From positions 1,550,001 to 1,614,000 of the forward strand of contig OZ241908.1 in NCBI GenBank assembly GCA_965203685.1: a DNA stretch of 64,000 bases. The letters are read 5' to 3'. A program made the position numbers and the translations under genes. Origin of the DNA: VXYL01 sp965203685 (GTDB lineage: Bacteria > Pseudomonadota > Gammaproteobacteria > Pseudomonadales > Azotimanducaceae). Below the pieces are notes generated by a model. The model had not been told where the DNA came from. It did no database searches and was given only the letters and a program-made list of their open reading frames with translations. Position 1 is the stretch's first letter. The number at the start of each line of letters is the position of its first letter. Below are positions 11,801 through 20,494 of the stretch, in pieces.

Positions 11801-14764
11801 TCCGGGACCAGCGCGGTCGCGGCGCCGGGGACCGCGGCCGGTGCCGGGGTTGGCGCCGCGTCGGCGCGCGGCCTGGAGACCGTCTACCGGTGGCTGCGCG
11901 ACGGCGTCGAGATCCCGGGCGCGACGGGCGCGGCGCACGTGCTGACGGCGGCGGACGTCGGCGCGGCGGTGTCGGTGCGTGCGGCGCGCGGCATCCGGTC
12001 GGAAGAGAGCGCGGCGACGGTGCCGGTGTGGGGCGCGCCGGGCAACCCGGCCGTCGGCACGGACGAGGCGACGCTGCTGTCGACGACGATGACGCTGGCG
12101 GCGTCGTACCAGATGCGCATGGACGTGGCGGGGCACGTGGCGCTGCCGGGCCTGGTGGCGTTCGGTTCGCTGGACGCGGCGGCGTTCGCGCTGGACGGGA
12201 CGACGTACCGGCTGACGGCGTTCGCGGTGACCCACGCCGGCGGCTTCGGCTTCGTGACGCAGCCGACGCTGCCGTCGACGGCGGGCCTCGTGGCGTACTG
12301 GGACGGCCACCGGCTGTCCGGCTTCGAGGCGCAGGAGTTGGGGCTGGACGAGGCGACGGTGCTGCAGGCGGCGCCGTCGCCGCAGCCGGCGGCGGAGTAC
12401 GAGCGCTACTTCCGCGCGCCGCCCCGCGGCCGCGGGATGTTCGGCGGTCCGTCGGACGGGACGCGCGTGGCGGTGTCGCTGCGCCGCGAGGTGGGCGTGC
12501 CGACGGCGACGGTGTCGGCGTCGTCGGCGACGGTGTCCGAGGGCGGCGCGGCGTCGTTCGCGGTGTCGCTGGACGGGCCGCGCGAGGCTGCGGTGACGGT
12601 GTCGCTGGAGACGACGGTCGCGGGCGCGGCGCTGGCTGCGGCGGCGCCGGCGACGGCGGCGTTCGCGCCCGGCGAGACGCAGGCGTCGCTGGACCTGGCG
12701 ACGGCGGACGACGCGGTGGTGTCGGGCGACGGGACCGTGACGGTGACGCTGGTTGCCGGCGACGGCTACGAGCTGGACGCGAGCACCACCGCGACGGTTG
12801 CGGTGGCGGAGGACGACGCGGCGCAGTTCGCGGTGTCGGCGTCGCCGGCGGAGGTGGTCGAGGGCGGGTCGTCGACGGTGACGGTGGCGATCGCCAACGG
12901 CGTGACGTACGCGCAAGCGCGGGACGTCGGGCTGTCGGTGTCCGGCGACGTGTCGGCGTCGGACTACGCGCTGCCGGCGACGGTGGCGCTGGCGGCGGGC
13001 GCGTCGTCGGCGACGGCGGAGTTCGCGGCGCTCGAGGACGACGCCGCGGCGGAGGCGCGCGAGGAGGCGCGGATCGCGGCGACGGTGGACGGCGCGGCGG
13101 TGGGCGCGGCGACGGTGGCGATCCGGCCGCTGCGCGTTGACGCCACGCTGTCGTCGCTGTCGCTGACGGACGTCGACATCGGCGCCTTCGACGCGCAGAC
13201 GACGGCGTACGCGGCGGCGGTGGCGCACGACGTCGAGTCGACGACGGTGGCGGCCGAGGCGTCGGACGCGTCGGCGACGGTGGAGATCGCGGACGCGGCG
13301 GGGAGCACGGTGGGGACGGAGCGGACGTCGGCGCTGGCGGAGGGGTCGAACGCGATCTCGGCGACGGTGACGGCGGAGGACGGCGCGACGACGCGCACCT
13401 ACGCGGTGACGGTGACGCGGCCGCCGGCGTGGGGCGCGCGGCGACCGGGTCGGGACATCGAACTGGCGGACGCTGCGGCGCCGACGGGGATCTGGTCGGA
13501 CGGCGCGACGCTGTGGGCGGTCGCGGACTGGAACGGCGCGGCGCTGCGGGCGTACGACCTGGCGACGGGGGAGCGGCGTACGTCGCGGGACCTGACGCTG
13601 GAGGCGGGCCGGCAGTGGACGGACCTGCACGCGAACGGGGAGACGCTGTGGGCGTCGTCGTTCTGGGGCGGCGTGCTGGCGTACCGCCTGTCGGACGGGT
13701 CGCGGTCGGCGGACCGGGACCTGTCCGCGGAGTCGCTGTCGGAGGCGGGCGGCGACCGTCCGTCGGGGGTGTTCTCGTCGGGCGGCACGCTGTGGGTTCT
13801 GGACCACATGGACCGCAGGGCGTACGCGCACGCAACGGCGGACGGCGCGCGGCAGGCGGAGCGTGACGTGGCGCTGGCCTGGCGCTCGCAGGAGGGCGGC
13901 GCGTGGCCGTGGGGGGCGTGGACCGACGGCGAGGTCCTGCTGACGTCGAACTGGGGCCGCGGCCGGGTGCTGGCGTACCGTCTGTCGGACGGGGCGGCGG
14001 TGCCGGCGATGGAGGTGGACACGGCCGCGGCCGGCAACGGCGACCCCCTGGGCCTGTGGTCGGACGGCGCCACGCTATGGGTGGTCGACGGCACGGACCG
14101 CAAGGTTTACGCGTACGCGGCACCGGGACTGCGCCAGGCGTCGGCGGATTCGGTGGAGAGCCGTGCGTCGGCGGTGCCGTCGCGGACGCCGGGCCCGCCG
14201 CTACCGATCCCGGACCCGGCCCTGCGCGCGGCGCTGGCAGCGGCCCTCGGCAAGCCGCCGGACTCGCCGGTCGGCGCGCGCGAACTGGCGGCGCTGGAGT
14301 CGCTCGACGCCCGCGCCGCGGGCATCACGGACCTCTCCGGCCTGGAGCACGCAGTGCGCCTCACGGCGCTGGACCTGTCGGGCAACCCGCTCGCCGACCT
14401 CCGCGCGCTGGCGTCGCTGCCGCGCCTTGCCGACCTGCGCCTCGACGCCACCGGCGCCGAGCCGTGGGACGTGGCATCGCTAGCCGGCCTGCGACGCCTG
14501 TCGCTGCGCGGCAACGGCATCGACAGCATCGACGCACTGTCCGCACTCCGATCGCTCGAGCACCTGGACATCGGCGGCAACCGAATCGCCGACCTCGCCG
14601 CGCTGGCAAACCTCCACCGCCTCGCGGACCTGCGCGCCGACGGCAACCGCGTGGCCGACGTCGCACCCCTGCTCGCCCTGCCGTCGCTCGCGACCCTCGA
14701 CCTGCGCGGCAACCCCGTCGACGATACCGAAGCGCTCGAACGGCTGCCCCGCATCCAACCTTGA
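5807..14764 (+). CDS. Giant subtilase-like, GLUG, Calx-beta and LRR exported protein
   Basis: A 2985-residue mosaic. ATG at 5807 follows GGGAG. A hydrophobic export segment lies at about residues 57-80, so a start nearer 5978 (GTG) is possible. Residues about 495-900 are S8 subtilase-like: the Asp box GIVVGVMSDGV, a block with GDEGTA where subtilases carry the histidine, an oxyanion-type SAAGN, and the serine box GTSAAAPH. GLUG-type glycine repeats lie at about 1130-1275. Cadherin-like and Calx-beta-like units alternate from about 1460. Propeller-like repeats follow at about 2540-2775, then C-terminal leucine-rich repeats. The part after about 10800 is paralogous to the gene at 3-3956. The protease may be inactive or use Glu, as sedolisin-like enzymes do. 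Confidence 0.85.
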   Translation: MEAKGDIRGCWRKARSRSDGAAAGVASVDVGTLRGPFGAVGRAGPPAAPRHVRTVRGVALAHAAGVLLAAWCTAAAGAEAAGAEAEIAAQPAAAYSGAPGPAIEALEVVSRPRNGGTYALGEAVELAAVFDGAVDVDARLGTPAVVLVVGSRRFDAAYAGGSGSRELRFRWDVAEGALDADGFEVAAGRIALNGGDIRGRFGLRPVLGHDAVAQTAEHRVDGQRPEVVAGADGLAASGGVLRLRFREPLDPLSVPPPEAFSIIDAAAPDVPVAVSAVAVDRAVVALTLSPAGHRVGLADVSVAYRPPADAARALRDRVGNSAPSFAAGSPAAAQAEVPGAAAAPGAARAAAAREDDRPPDLKASALRRIQELHAAKAARTPVQRKIASRLLDAAATDGGVRTEVDIRADVTPELLARIEALGGEVVDAHPRWRAVRAAMPVGAVEALAAADAVQTIGPAVPAATRNAASAAAEKVDVTEGDAAHGASSARVEHGVDGTGIVVGVMSDGVATLAARQATGDLPAGVRIVAGQGGTGDEGTALLEIVHDLAPGAELMFATGLGSSARFAANVTALCEQGAHIIVDDVFHFREPPFQDGIIAQAMESAVDDGCFVLSAAGNAGNANDDTSSTWEGDFRAAAADADAPALGDASEKNAAVFHDFGDGALANGIVDSGRAFGLSWADPLGASANDYDLFLLDDDGEVVAASTNDQDGTQDPFELILGGSAGERLVVVKYSGADRYLRLSGLPTGRLEFGTPGGVADHSGAERVVAVGAVHAGSATGDGGVFAGGEPVATYSSDGPRRVFFEAEGTPLTPGDFLASGGVVRAKPEVVAADCVSTSTPGFSHFCGTSAAAPHAAAIGALLLEAAGGPRGLTPAAFRAALATGAIDIEADGRDRDSGAGIVMAPGAVGAVAVAAEERNQAPALAAVLADVAATVDVAETIDLAPGFSDPDGDALALTVHIDDADQRALADHLEARADGTNLVLTVAVPAVLRVTVRATDPGGLTALQTFEVAVAAGDRDYDADDDGLVEVATLAALDAVRYDPDADGRIAVADEAGYGAAFPERQVGMGCPDRACTGYELTADLDFDTDGSGAVDAADDHWNDGAGWVPIPVYAATLEGNGHVVRNLLVDRRDGSAGLFHTLSRQGTVRNLGLVGVDVGYGLYAGALAGISLGSVMGVYATGEVTGVLAGGLIGATGQAVTAASHAAVAVHGSNAAHWPLHGPSGGLIGSNSGQVTACYATGRVSGGAVVGGLVGRNRGSIETSYATGPAIASDGPDGKLVGVAESGGTLASSYQEGGANSGRVRTVSDLQGPTSSEGIYADWGGDADGDGTSDWVFGTASQYPALAVDFDGDGTATWQEFGIQLRAAPALTGTVDDDGVALSWTAVDTSHWTAAPTVGYTVVRKGADATADVAAGLATLAYTDTDSRPGVTDRYRVAASVAGGEVVRSPWLRMARPASAALHSMTIGGVDFGTFSSATTDYQAAVGYRSRTAELKAAPADPAASVAISDEFGETAGTRRDLTFAVGVNEIKVTVTAADGGSTRTYVVDVTRAAPVATLVAEEEEVAEGTDAVFTVDFDHALLEAHTVGVGVAETGDMLAGTPPESLAFAVGETSRKLVLGTDDDAVSEDDSDIAVELKDGDGYAVGTPAAATVTVTDDDVVASADAGLSALGLSGIALAFATGTTVYAVDVDHAVASTTVSAVTADARASVSITPSDADSATAGHQVSLAVGANRIAATVTAENGTQRTYAVTVTRAAAPEASVSATAATVGEGGAARFEVSLSAAQSVALSVSVSVTAEGAGLSAPVPTSATFAAGETTAALAVRTVDDAVVSGDGTVTATLSAGAGYALGTAGSASVAVADDDVGEFAVSAQPARIEEGGTSTLTVSIANGVTYAEAQEIALSASGDVSADDYTLPSTLELAAGASSAFAEFAAAADDVDEEPETATVTASLDGAEIGAASVTVADQPPLPALRVEGVPQLGATLSAVFAEPVSGTSAVAAPGTAAGAGVGAASARGLETVYRWLRDGVEIPGATGAAHVLTAADVGAAVSVRAARGIRSEESAATVPVWGAPGNPAVGTDEATLLSTTMTLAASYQMRMDVAGHVALPGLVAFGSLDAAAFALDGTTYRLTAFAVTHAGGFGFVTQPTLPSTAGLVAYWDGHRLSGFEAQELGLDEATVLQAAPSPQPAAEYERYFRAPPRGRGMFGGPSDGTRVAVSLRREVGVPTATVSASSATVSEGGAASFAVSLDGPREAAVTVSLETTVAGAALAAAAPATAAFAPGETQASLDLATADDAVVSGDGTVTVTLVAGDGYELDASTTATVAVAEDDAAQFAVSASPAEVVEGGSSTVTVAIANGVTYAQARDVGLSVSGDVSASDYALPATVALAAGASSATAEFAALEDDAAAEAREEARIAATVDGAAVGAATVAIRPLRVDATLSSLSLTDVDIGAFDAQTTAYAAAVAHDVESTTVAAEASDASATVEIADAAGSTVGTERTSALAEGSNAISATVTAEDGATTRTYAVTVTRPPAWGARRPGRDIELADAAAPTGIWSDGATLWAVADWNGAALRAYDLATGERRTSRDLTLEAGRQWTDLHANGETLWASSFWGGVLAYRLSDGSRSADRDLSAESLSEAGGDRPSGVFSSGGTLWVLDHMDRRAYAHATADGARQAERDVALAWRSQEGGAWPWGAWTDGEVLLTSNWGRGRVLAYRLSDGAAVPAMEVDTAAAGNGDPLGLWSDGATLWVVDGTDRKVYAYAAPGLRQASADSVESRASAVPSRTPGPPLPIPDPALRAALAAALGKPPDSPVGARELAALESLDARAAGITDLSGLEHAVRLTALDLSGNPLADLRALASLPRLADLRLDATGAEPWDVASLAGLRRLSLRGNGIDSIDALSALRSLEHLDIGGNRIADLAALANLHRLADLRADGNRVADVAPLLALPSLATLDLRGNPVDDTEALERLPRIQP

Positions 14765-14777
14765 ACGAGGCCGGAAT

Positions 14778-15056
14778 GCGGACGAGGACGTCCGCGCACC
14801 GCCCAGGCTTCGGCCGCTGCGCGGTGCCCGGGCCTCCCGGCCCGCAAGGAACCGTGAACGAGGCCGCGATGCGGACGAGGACGTCCGCGCACCGCCCAGG
14901 CTTCGGCCGCTGCCCGGTCCGCAGGCCTCCCGGCCCGCATCGGACCTTGTACGCGACCGCAATGCGGACGAGGACGTCCACGCACCACCCAGGCTTCGGC
15001 CGCTGCCCGGTACGCGGGCCTCCCGGCCCGCATCGAACCGTGAACGCGACCGGAAC
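14778..15056 (+). repeat. 93-bp tandem repeat, three units plus a partial fourth
   Basis: The motif GACGAGGACGT recurs at 14781, 14874, 14967 and 15060, an exact 93-bp period. Each unit contains a hairpin of the form GGGCC-tccc-GGCCC. The fourth unit diverges into the duplicated segment starting at 15060. A dispersed single unit lies at 20495-20597. The repeat lies downstream of the giant genes in both places, so it may act in transcript ends, but no T-tract follows the hairpins. Confidence 0.85.
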
Positions 15057-15059
15057 ACT

Positions 15060-15633
15060 GACGAGGACGTCCGCGCACCGCTCGGCGCTCGTTCCGGAAC
15101 CGGCCGCGGCGGCCATTGAACGAGAAATAGTATCCCTCAGACATGATTTACGTCGTGCATGCACGACACGCCGGGGTCGCCGCCGCGCCGTGTTCCGCCG
15201 TCGGTCGTCGCGAGCGCTTCCCCCGGGCCGCGCGTCGGCCGGCGCACGGAAGAAGCGCCGACGGGAACCGCCCGCGCCGGAGATAAAGGGGGTAGTATTT
15301 GGGCGTGGCGGCTTGCGGTCCGGGGGGAACGTCCGTGCGGCCGCGCCGCGCGAGCGAACCGGGAACGCAGGCATGGGACTGAGCGTGCACGACAACCGAC
15401 ACTCGCGAGCACTCCGCGGCCCTCGGATGCATGTCGACGGAGGCACGACCGAGGTGAGATCCAAGCATGGTGCGGGCGCCGCGGCCGCGGCGCTGCTTCT
15501 CGGGATTCTCGCGGCCGCGCCCGCGCAGGCCGCGGAACTCGTGAGCAACCTGCGCAAGACGGCAGTGCCCGGCATTGTCACCCACACGCAGGTCTGGGCG
15601 CAGCCGTTCACGACGGGTCCGCTGCGTTCCCGG
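15060..15633 (+). repeat. Segmental duplication, copy B (574 bp)
   Basis: Counterpart of 4761-5333. It contains the leader and first 60 codons of the intact gene at 15454 and a perfect copy of the 16-bp palindrome at 15152-15167. Confidence 0.9.
15152..15167. promoter_or_regulatory. 16-bp perfect palindrome, copy 2
   Basis: Perfect copy of the palindrome seen at 4853-4868. It lies about 290 bp upstream of the third giant gene and is preceded by the same CTCAG-type box and AT-rich tract. Confidence 0.5.
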
Positions 15634-18600
15634 TTGACGCACGTGCGGGTGCGCAACACCAATGACGCGGTCTACTCGGTCTCGATCTACACCGTCGACA
15701 GCGCCGGCGATCTGCTCACGGAGGTCGCCGCATTCACGTCGCCGGCGAGTTATTCCGACGATGTAGACAGGTTCACGGCCCCGCTCGACACGATACTGAA
15801 GGCGGACACGACCTACGCGGTGCGTCTTTCCCAGGCGAACGGACTGAGATACACGACGAGCAACGACGAAGACGCCGGGGCTGCGGCGGGGTGGAGCATC
15901 GCCGACGCGTACTTGCGCTTGACGGGCGGTGGTTGGGCCGAGACCGTGACCGGCAACGCGCTGATGATCGCAATCGACGGCGAGCTGATCCCCAACCTCG
16001 GGATCTCCGGCACGGCGCAGGTGGACGAGACGCTTGTCGCCGTTACGGCTGACATCCGGGACGCCGACGGGGTGACGAACCCCACGTACACGTACCAGTG
16101 GATCCGCGTCGACGGCCCGACGGACACCGACATCTCCGCGGCGACGTCGGCGACCTACGATCTGGTCGCGGCCGACGTCGGCAAGCGGGTGAAGGTCAAG
16201 GTCTCGTTCAGGGACGACGGCAACAACCTCGAGACCCGCACCAGCGCTGCCTTCCCGGCGACCGGCACGGTGCGCGCGGCGCCGGCGGGCGCGCTGACGC
16301 CGCCGGCGCTCGCGACCACGGCGCCGAGCGTCCCCGCCACAAGCAACCGCCTGTCGGTGCCCTTCGACGAGGACCTCGACGCCGGCAATCTGCCTCGGGC
16401 GCGCGCGTTTGCCGTGCTCGCCGACGGCATCCCGGTAGCCGTCACCGGCGTCGGCACCGAAACGGGGAAGGCGAGCGTCCTGACGCTGACCCTCGCCTCG
16501 CCCATCGCCCCGGCAACCCGGACCGTGACAGTGTCCTACACCGACCCGACCTCGGGCGACGACACGGCGGCCCTGCAGGACGCGGCCGGCAACGATGCGG
16601 CGACCTTCGAGAACATCCCCGTCGGTCTCGTCAACAGGTTGGCGCTCGCGGTCTCCCCGCAGTTCCTGCCCGAGGGCACGAGCGCGACCTGGACGCTGAC
16701 GGCGACCACGCGCGATGACGCGGCGCCGGCGTCGGGCCTCGCGCTCGCGGTGGGCGTGGCGACGAAGGACATCGAGGCCCGCGGGCGCAGCAACGAGGAC
16801 TACGCCCGCCTCGACACCACCGTCACGTTCGCCGGCGGCGACTTCTCGCGGCAGCGGATCGACGGGAACTTCCACTACGTGGCGACGAAGACGGGGACGA
16901 TAGGGATCACGCGCGACGGTTCCGTGGAGGGCGAGGAGCGCTTCGCCGTCGCGGCCGGCATCGCGAGCCGAGACGCCGGCTGGGCCCTCGACCCGGCGCG
17001 TGCGACGGTGGCGATCCAGAGCGAGCAGGTGCGGCTGGAGGACAGGCGCGAGCAAGCCGGCACAAGCGTCGTCGGGCGCCTGGAGGTCAGCTACAGCGCG
17101 TGTGTCGGCAGCACCTCCGGGACCTGCGTGGACCGTGACGTCTGGGGTACGGTGTGCGACGACCGCATGGCGGAGGCGAACAACCTCGCCCCGGCGGTCG
17201 CCTGCCGGCTGCTCGGCTACGCCGATGGCGAACTGACCGAGAAGCGAGCAACCCTGGACAAGCCGACGCAGGGTTTCGGGTGGTACCCCGGCAGGCCGGT
17301 CCGCGCCGGCGCGGTGCCGATCTGGCTCGACGACCTGCGCTGTCACGCGGGGGGAAGGCACTGGACGGACCGCACGCAGTCGGCGCCGCCGTCGCGCCTC
17401 GATCTGTGCAGCCACGCCGGCATCGGGCTGCACAACTGCGGGCGCCGGGAGGACGTGTGGCTGTCGTGCTCGGGCGAGCGCGGCGCCGCGGACCTGCTCG
17501 CCGACGCGCCGCCGCTGACCATCCGCGACTCGCACGCGACGGAGGGCGACGACACGCACATGACGTTCAACGTGGCGCTGGGCACGGTGCTGACCGGCAC
17601 CGACACCGTCAGCGTCGACTACGCGACCGAGGCGGTGCCGGACGGCACGCGGTTCCTCGGCGAAGCGCGCGACGCGGCGACGGCCGGCACGAACGCGGCG
17701 ACGCCCGACGCGGACTACAGGACGACCTCCGGCAGATTGATGTTCTCGAACACCAGCCCGAGAGCGTCGCAGTTCGCGGGCGAAGCCGCCTCGCTGATGG
17801 TGGAGACGTTCCGGGTGCCGGTCGTCGACGACAGCGTGGAGGACAGCGGCGAGATCTTCCGCGTGCGGCTGAGCGGCATCGTCGGCGACGCCCAGTTCGC
17901 CGACGCCACCGCGATCGGCATCATCTTCAACGACGAGTCGGAGACGGGGCTTGCGGCGACGTTCACGGACGTGCCGGCGAGCCACGACGGCTCGGCGTTC
18001 ACGGTCGGCCTGGACTTCGGCGAGGCGGTGGCGGCGACCGCGGCAACGGTGACGGCGGTGCTTTCGGCCGAGGGCGCCTCGGCGACGGCGGCGGCGCGCG
18101 ACGCCGGGCAGACCCGCCGCTGGCGCGTCACGGCGACGCCGGAGAGCGCGACGGCGACCGTGGTCCTGACGCTGGGCGCGACGACGTCCTGCGACGACGC
18201 GGGCGCGGTGTGCACCAGCGACGGGCGCGGGGTGGGGACGGCGGTATCGGCGACGGTGGCGGGGGCCGCGCCGCCCGGGCCGGTGGCGGCGTCGTTCGCG
18301 GGCGTGCCGGCCGGCCACGACGGCACGGCGTTCGCGGCGGCGCTGGACCTCTCCGAGGAGGTCGGCGGCGTGAAGCACGCCTGGGTGGCCGGCACGCTGG
18401 CCGAGGCCGCCGGCGGCACGGTGCTGCGGGCGGCGCGGCGCGAACCGCCGGCCAACCTCGGCTGGACCGTCGAGGTCGAGCCGGACGCGGCGGGCACGGA
18501 CGTGGTGCTGTCGGTGGCGGTCGGGGCGACGCTGCCGGACGGCCGCGCGGTGGCGCCGGGCGCCCCGGCGACGGTGCCGGGGCAGTCGCTGTCGGTGGCG

Positions 18601-20490
18601 GACGCGCGCGCCACGGAGGGCGGCACGGTGTCGTTCGCGGTGACGCTCGACCGCGCCGCGACGGGCACGGCGACGGTGGACTACGCGACCGCCGACGGCA
18701 CGGCGACGGCGGGCGACGACTACGCGGCGGCGTCGGGGACGCTGACGTTCGCTCCGGGGTCGTCGTCGCGCACCGTCTCGGTGGCGACGACGGACGACGA
18801 CGCGGCGGAGGACGACGAGACGTTCGCGCTGACGCTGTCGAACGCCTCGGGCGCGGGCATCGCCGACGACGCGGCGACGGGCACCATCGCCGACGACGGC
18901 GACGAGCCGCGGCCCGCGCTGTCGGTGTCGGACGCGCGCGCGGCGGAAGGCGGCACGGCGACGTTCGCGGTGACCCTGGACCGCGCCGCGGAGGGCCCGG
19001 TGAGGGCGTTCTACACGACGGTCGGCGGCACGGCGACGGCGGGCGCGGACTTCGCGTCGGCGTGGGCGACGGCGGAGTTCCCGGCCGGGACGACGTCGCG
19101 GACGGTGGCGGTGTCGCTTCTCGACGACGACGAGAAGGAGTTCGACGAGACGTTCGTGCTGGAGCTGGCGTGGGCGACGGGGGCCGGCTACGCGGACCCG
19201 ACCGGCGTCGGCACGATCGTGGACGACGACGCGCCGCGGGCTGAACTGCACACGGTGCCGGCGGAGCACGGCGGCAGGAACCAGGCGTTCGCGGCGGGGC
19301 TCGCGTTCAGCGAGGAGATCGACGGCGTCGGCTACCGCTGGGTGCGCGACACGCTGGCGACGGCCACCAACGCCGAGGTGCGCCGGGCGCGGCGCGTGGT
19401 GCGCGACCCGCCGGAGAACCGGGAGTGGACGCTGCGCGTGAGGCCGTCGTCGGCGGCGGACGTGGTTCTCGCCCTGACGCCGGGCCTGCGGCTGCCGGAC
19501 GGCACGCCGCTCGGCGTCGGCGCGGCGGCGACGGTGCGCGGCCCGACGCCGGACGGGGCGGTCGTGCAGGGGACGCGGCTGACGCTGGCGTGGCCGGGCG
19601 CGCGCGACGGCTTCGGCACGGCGTCGGGGTCGGACTGGTCGGTGGCGGTGAACGGGGTGCCGCGGGCGGTGGCCTCGGCGGAGATCGCCGGGCGCCGCGC
19701 GGTGCTGGTGCTGTCGGCGCCGGTGGCGGCGGCCGACGCGGTGGCCGTGGGCTACGTCGGCTCGGCCATGCACCCGCTGGCGGACGCCGCGGGGACGATC
19801 CGCTCGGCGCCGTGGGACGGCATCGCGGCGGACAACGTCACCGGCACGGACCTGCCGAGGACGGCGGACGCCTCTGCGCGGCCCGCTGCGGAGCGCCTCG
19901 GCACGGCGCCGCCGGACGCGCTGCGCCTCGACGCCTCGGGCCTGGGGCTCGCGGACCTGGCGGCGCTCGGTGCGTTCGCGTCCCTCGAGCGCGTCGACCT
20001 CTCGGACAACGCGCTCGCCGGGCTCGCCGGCATCGGCGCGCACGCCGTCCTGCGCGAACTGGACCTCTCCGGCAACCGCGTCGCCGACCTCGGCCCGCTG
20101 CGCGGCCTGCACGCCCTGGAGCGCCTCGACGTGTCGGGCAACCTCGTCGCCGACGTCTCCGCGCTCGCCGGCCTGCCGGCGCTCAAGGTGCTGGTGCTCG
20201 ACGGCAACGCGGTGGCGGACCTGGGCCCGCTGACGCACCTGGCTTCGCTGGAGCACCTGTCGCTGGCGGACAACGCCGTCGAGGACGTGACGGCGCTGCA
20301 GGACCTGCCGCGGCTCAGGCGCCTCGACCTCGGCGGCAACCCGGTGTCGGCCCTCTCGCCGCTCGGCGACGTGGGCTCGCTGCAGTGGCTGGCGCTGCCG
20401 GGCGAGCCCGCCGCCGCGGCCGACGTCCTCGCGCGCCTCACGGGCCTGCGCTGGATGTGGCCCGCAGAGCCGGTTCCCGCTGCGCGCTAG
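15454..20490 (+). CDS. Giant exported protein with SRCR, Calx-beta and LRR domains
   Basis: GTG at 15454 is chosen because GGAGG lies 10 nt upstream and it gives a classic signal peptide (MRSK, alanine-rich core, AQA cleavage). The 1678-residue product has an anchor-like beta domain (about 27-180), an Ig-like domain (about 185-275), a SwmB-like repeat (about 285-390), and a scavenger-receptor cysteine-rich (SRCR) domain at about 526-675. SRCR signs are WGTVCDD, CRLLGY, IWLDDLRC, HNCGRREDVW and eight cysteines. Calx-beta-like units and repeats with SHDGSAF/GHDGTAF motifs follow, then leucine-rich repeats (about 1490-1675). SRCR domains are typical of animals and rare in bacteria, so a role in host or surface recognition is likely but inferred. 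Confidence 0.88.
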   Translation: MRSKHGAGAAAAALLLGILAAAPAQAAELVSNLRKTAVPGIVTHTQVWAQPFTTGPLRSRLTHVRVRNTNDAVYSVSIYTVDSAGDLLTEVAAFTSPASYSDDVDRFTAPLDTILKADTTYAVRLSQANGLRYTTSNDEDAGAAAGWSIADAYLRLTGGGWAETVTGNALMIAIDGELIPNLGISGTAQVDETLVAVTADIRDADGVTNPTYTYQWIRVDGPTDTDISAATSATYDLVAADVGKRVKVKVSFRDDGNNLETRTSAAFPATGTVRAAPAGALTPPALATTAPSVPATSNRLSVPFDEDLDAGNLPRARAFAVLADGIPVAVTGVGTETGKASVLTLTLASPIAPATRTVTVSYTDPTSGDDTAALQDAAGNDAATFENIPVGLVNRLALAVSPQFLPEGTSATWTLTATTRDDAAPASGLALAVGVATKDIEARGRSNEDYARLDTTVTFAGGDFSRQRIDGNFHYVATKTGTIGITRDGSVEGEERFAVAAGIASRDAGWALDPARATVAIQSEQVRLEDRREQAGTSVVGRLEVSYSACVGSTSGTCVDRDVWGTVCDDRMAEANNLAPAVACRLLGYADGELTEKRATLDKPTQGFGWYPGRPVRAGAVPIWLDDLRCHAGGRHWTDRTQSAPPSRLDLCSHAGIGLHNCGRREDVWLSCSGERGAADLLADAPPLTIRDSHATEGDDTHMTFNVALGTVLTGTDTVSVDYATEAVPDGTRFLGEARDAATAGTNAATPDADYRTTSGRLMFSNTSPRASQFAGEAASLMVETFRVPVVDDSVEDSGEIFRVRLSGIVGDAQFADATAIGIIFNDESETGLAATFTDVPASHDGSAFTVGLDFGEAVAATAATVTAVLSAEGASATAAARDAGQTRRWRVTATPESATATVVLTLGATTSCDDAGAVCTSDGRGVGTAVSATVAGAAPPGPVAASFAGVPAGHDGTAFAAALDLSEEVGGVKHAWVAGTLAEAAGGTVLRAARREPPANLGWTVEVEPDAAGTDVVLSVAVGATLPDGRAVAPGAPATVPGQSLSVADARATEGGTVSFAVTLDRAATGTATVDYATADGTATAGDDYAAASGTLTFAPGSSSRTVSVATTDDDAAEDDETFALTLSNASGAGIADDAATGTIADDGDEPRPALSVSDARAAEGGTATFAVTLDRAAEGPVRAFYTTVGGTATAGADFASAWATAEFPAGTTSRTVAVSLLDDDEKEFDETFVLELAWATGAGYADPTGVGTIVDDDAPRAELHTVPAEHGGRNQAFAAGLAFSEEIDGVGYRWVRDTLATATNAEVRRARRVVRDPPENREWTLRVRPSSAADVVLALTPGLRLPDGTPLGVGAAATVRGPTPDGAVVQGTRLTLAWPGARDGFGTASGSDWSVAVNGVPRAVASAEIAGRRAVLVLSAPVAAADAVAVGYVGSAMHPLADAAGTIRSAPWDGIAADNVTGTDLPRTADASARPAAERLGTAPPDALRLDASGLGLADLAALGAFASLERVDLSDNALAGLAGIGAHAVLRELDLSGNRVADLGPLRGLHALERLDVSGNLVADVSALAGLPALKVLVLDGNAVADLGPLTHLASLEHLSLADNAVEDVTALQDLPRLRRLDLGGNPVSALSPLGDVGSLQWLALPGEPAAAADVLARLTGLRWMWPAEPVPAAR

Positions 20491-20494
20491 GCGG

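Noticed and set aside
5609..13831. A very long minus-strand open frame (about 2740 codons) opposite the second giant gene
   Set aside because: It lacks any domain, has an arginine/proline-biased composition and mirrors the plus-strand codon bias. Long antisense frames are expected in GC-rich coding sequence.
14778..15056. The 93-bp tandem array as a CRISPR
   Set aside because: The units are repeated over their whole length without unique spacers, and no cas genes are seen.
15148..20256. A minus-strand open frame of about 1700 codons opposite the third giant gene
   Set aside because: Same reason: no domains, Arg/Gly-rich translation, explained by the GC-rich codon bias of the real gene.
3..20490. 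A diversity-generating retroelement acting on the giant genes
   Set aside because: The variable inserts between paralogues suggested it, but no reverse transcriptase, template repeat or A-specific substitution pattern is visible.
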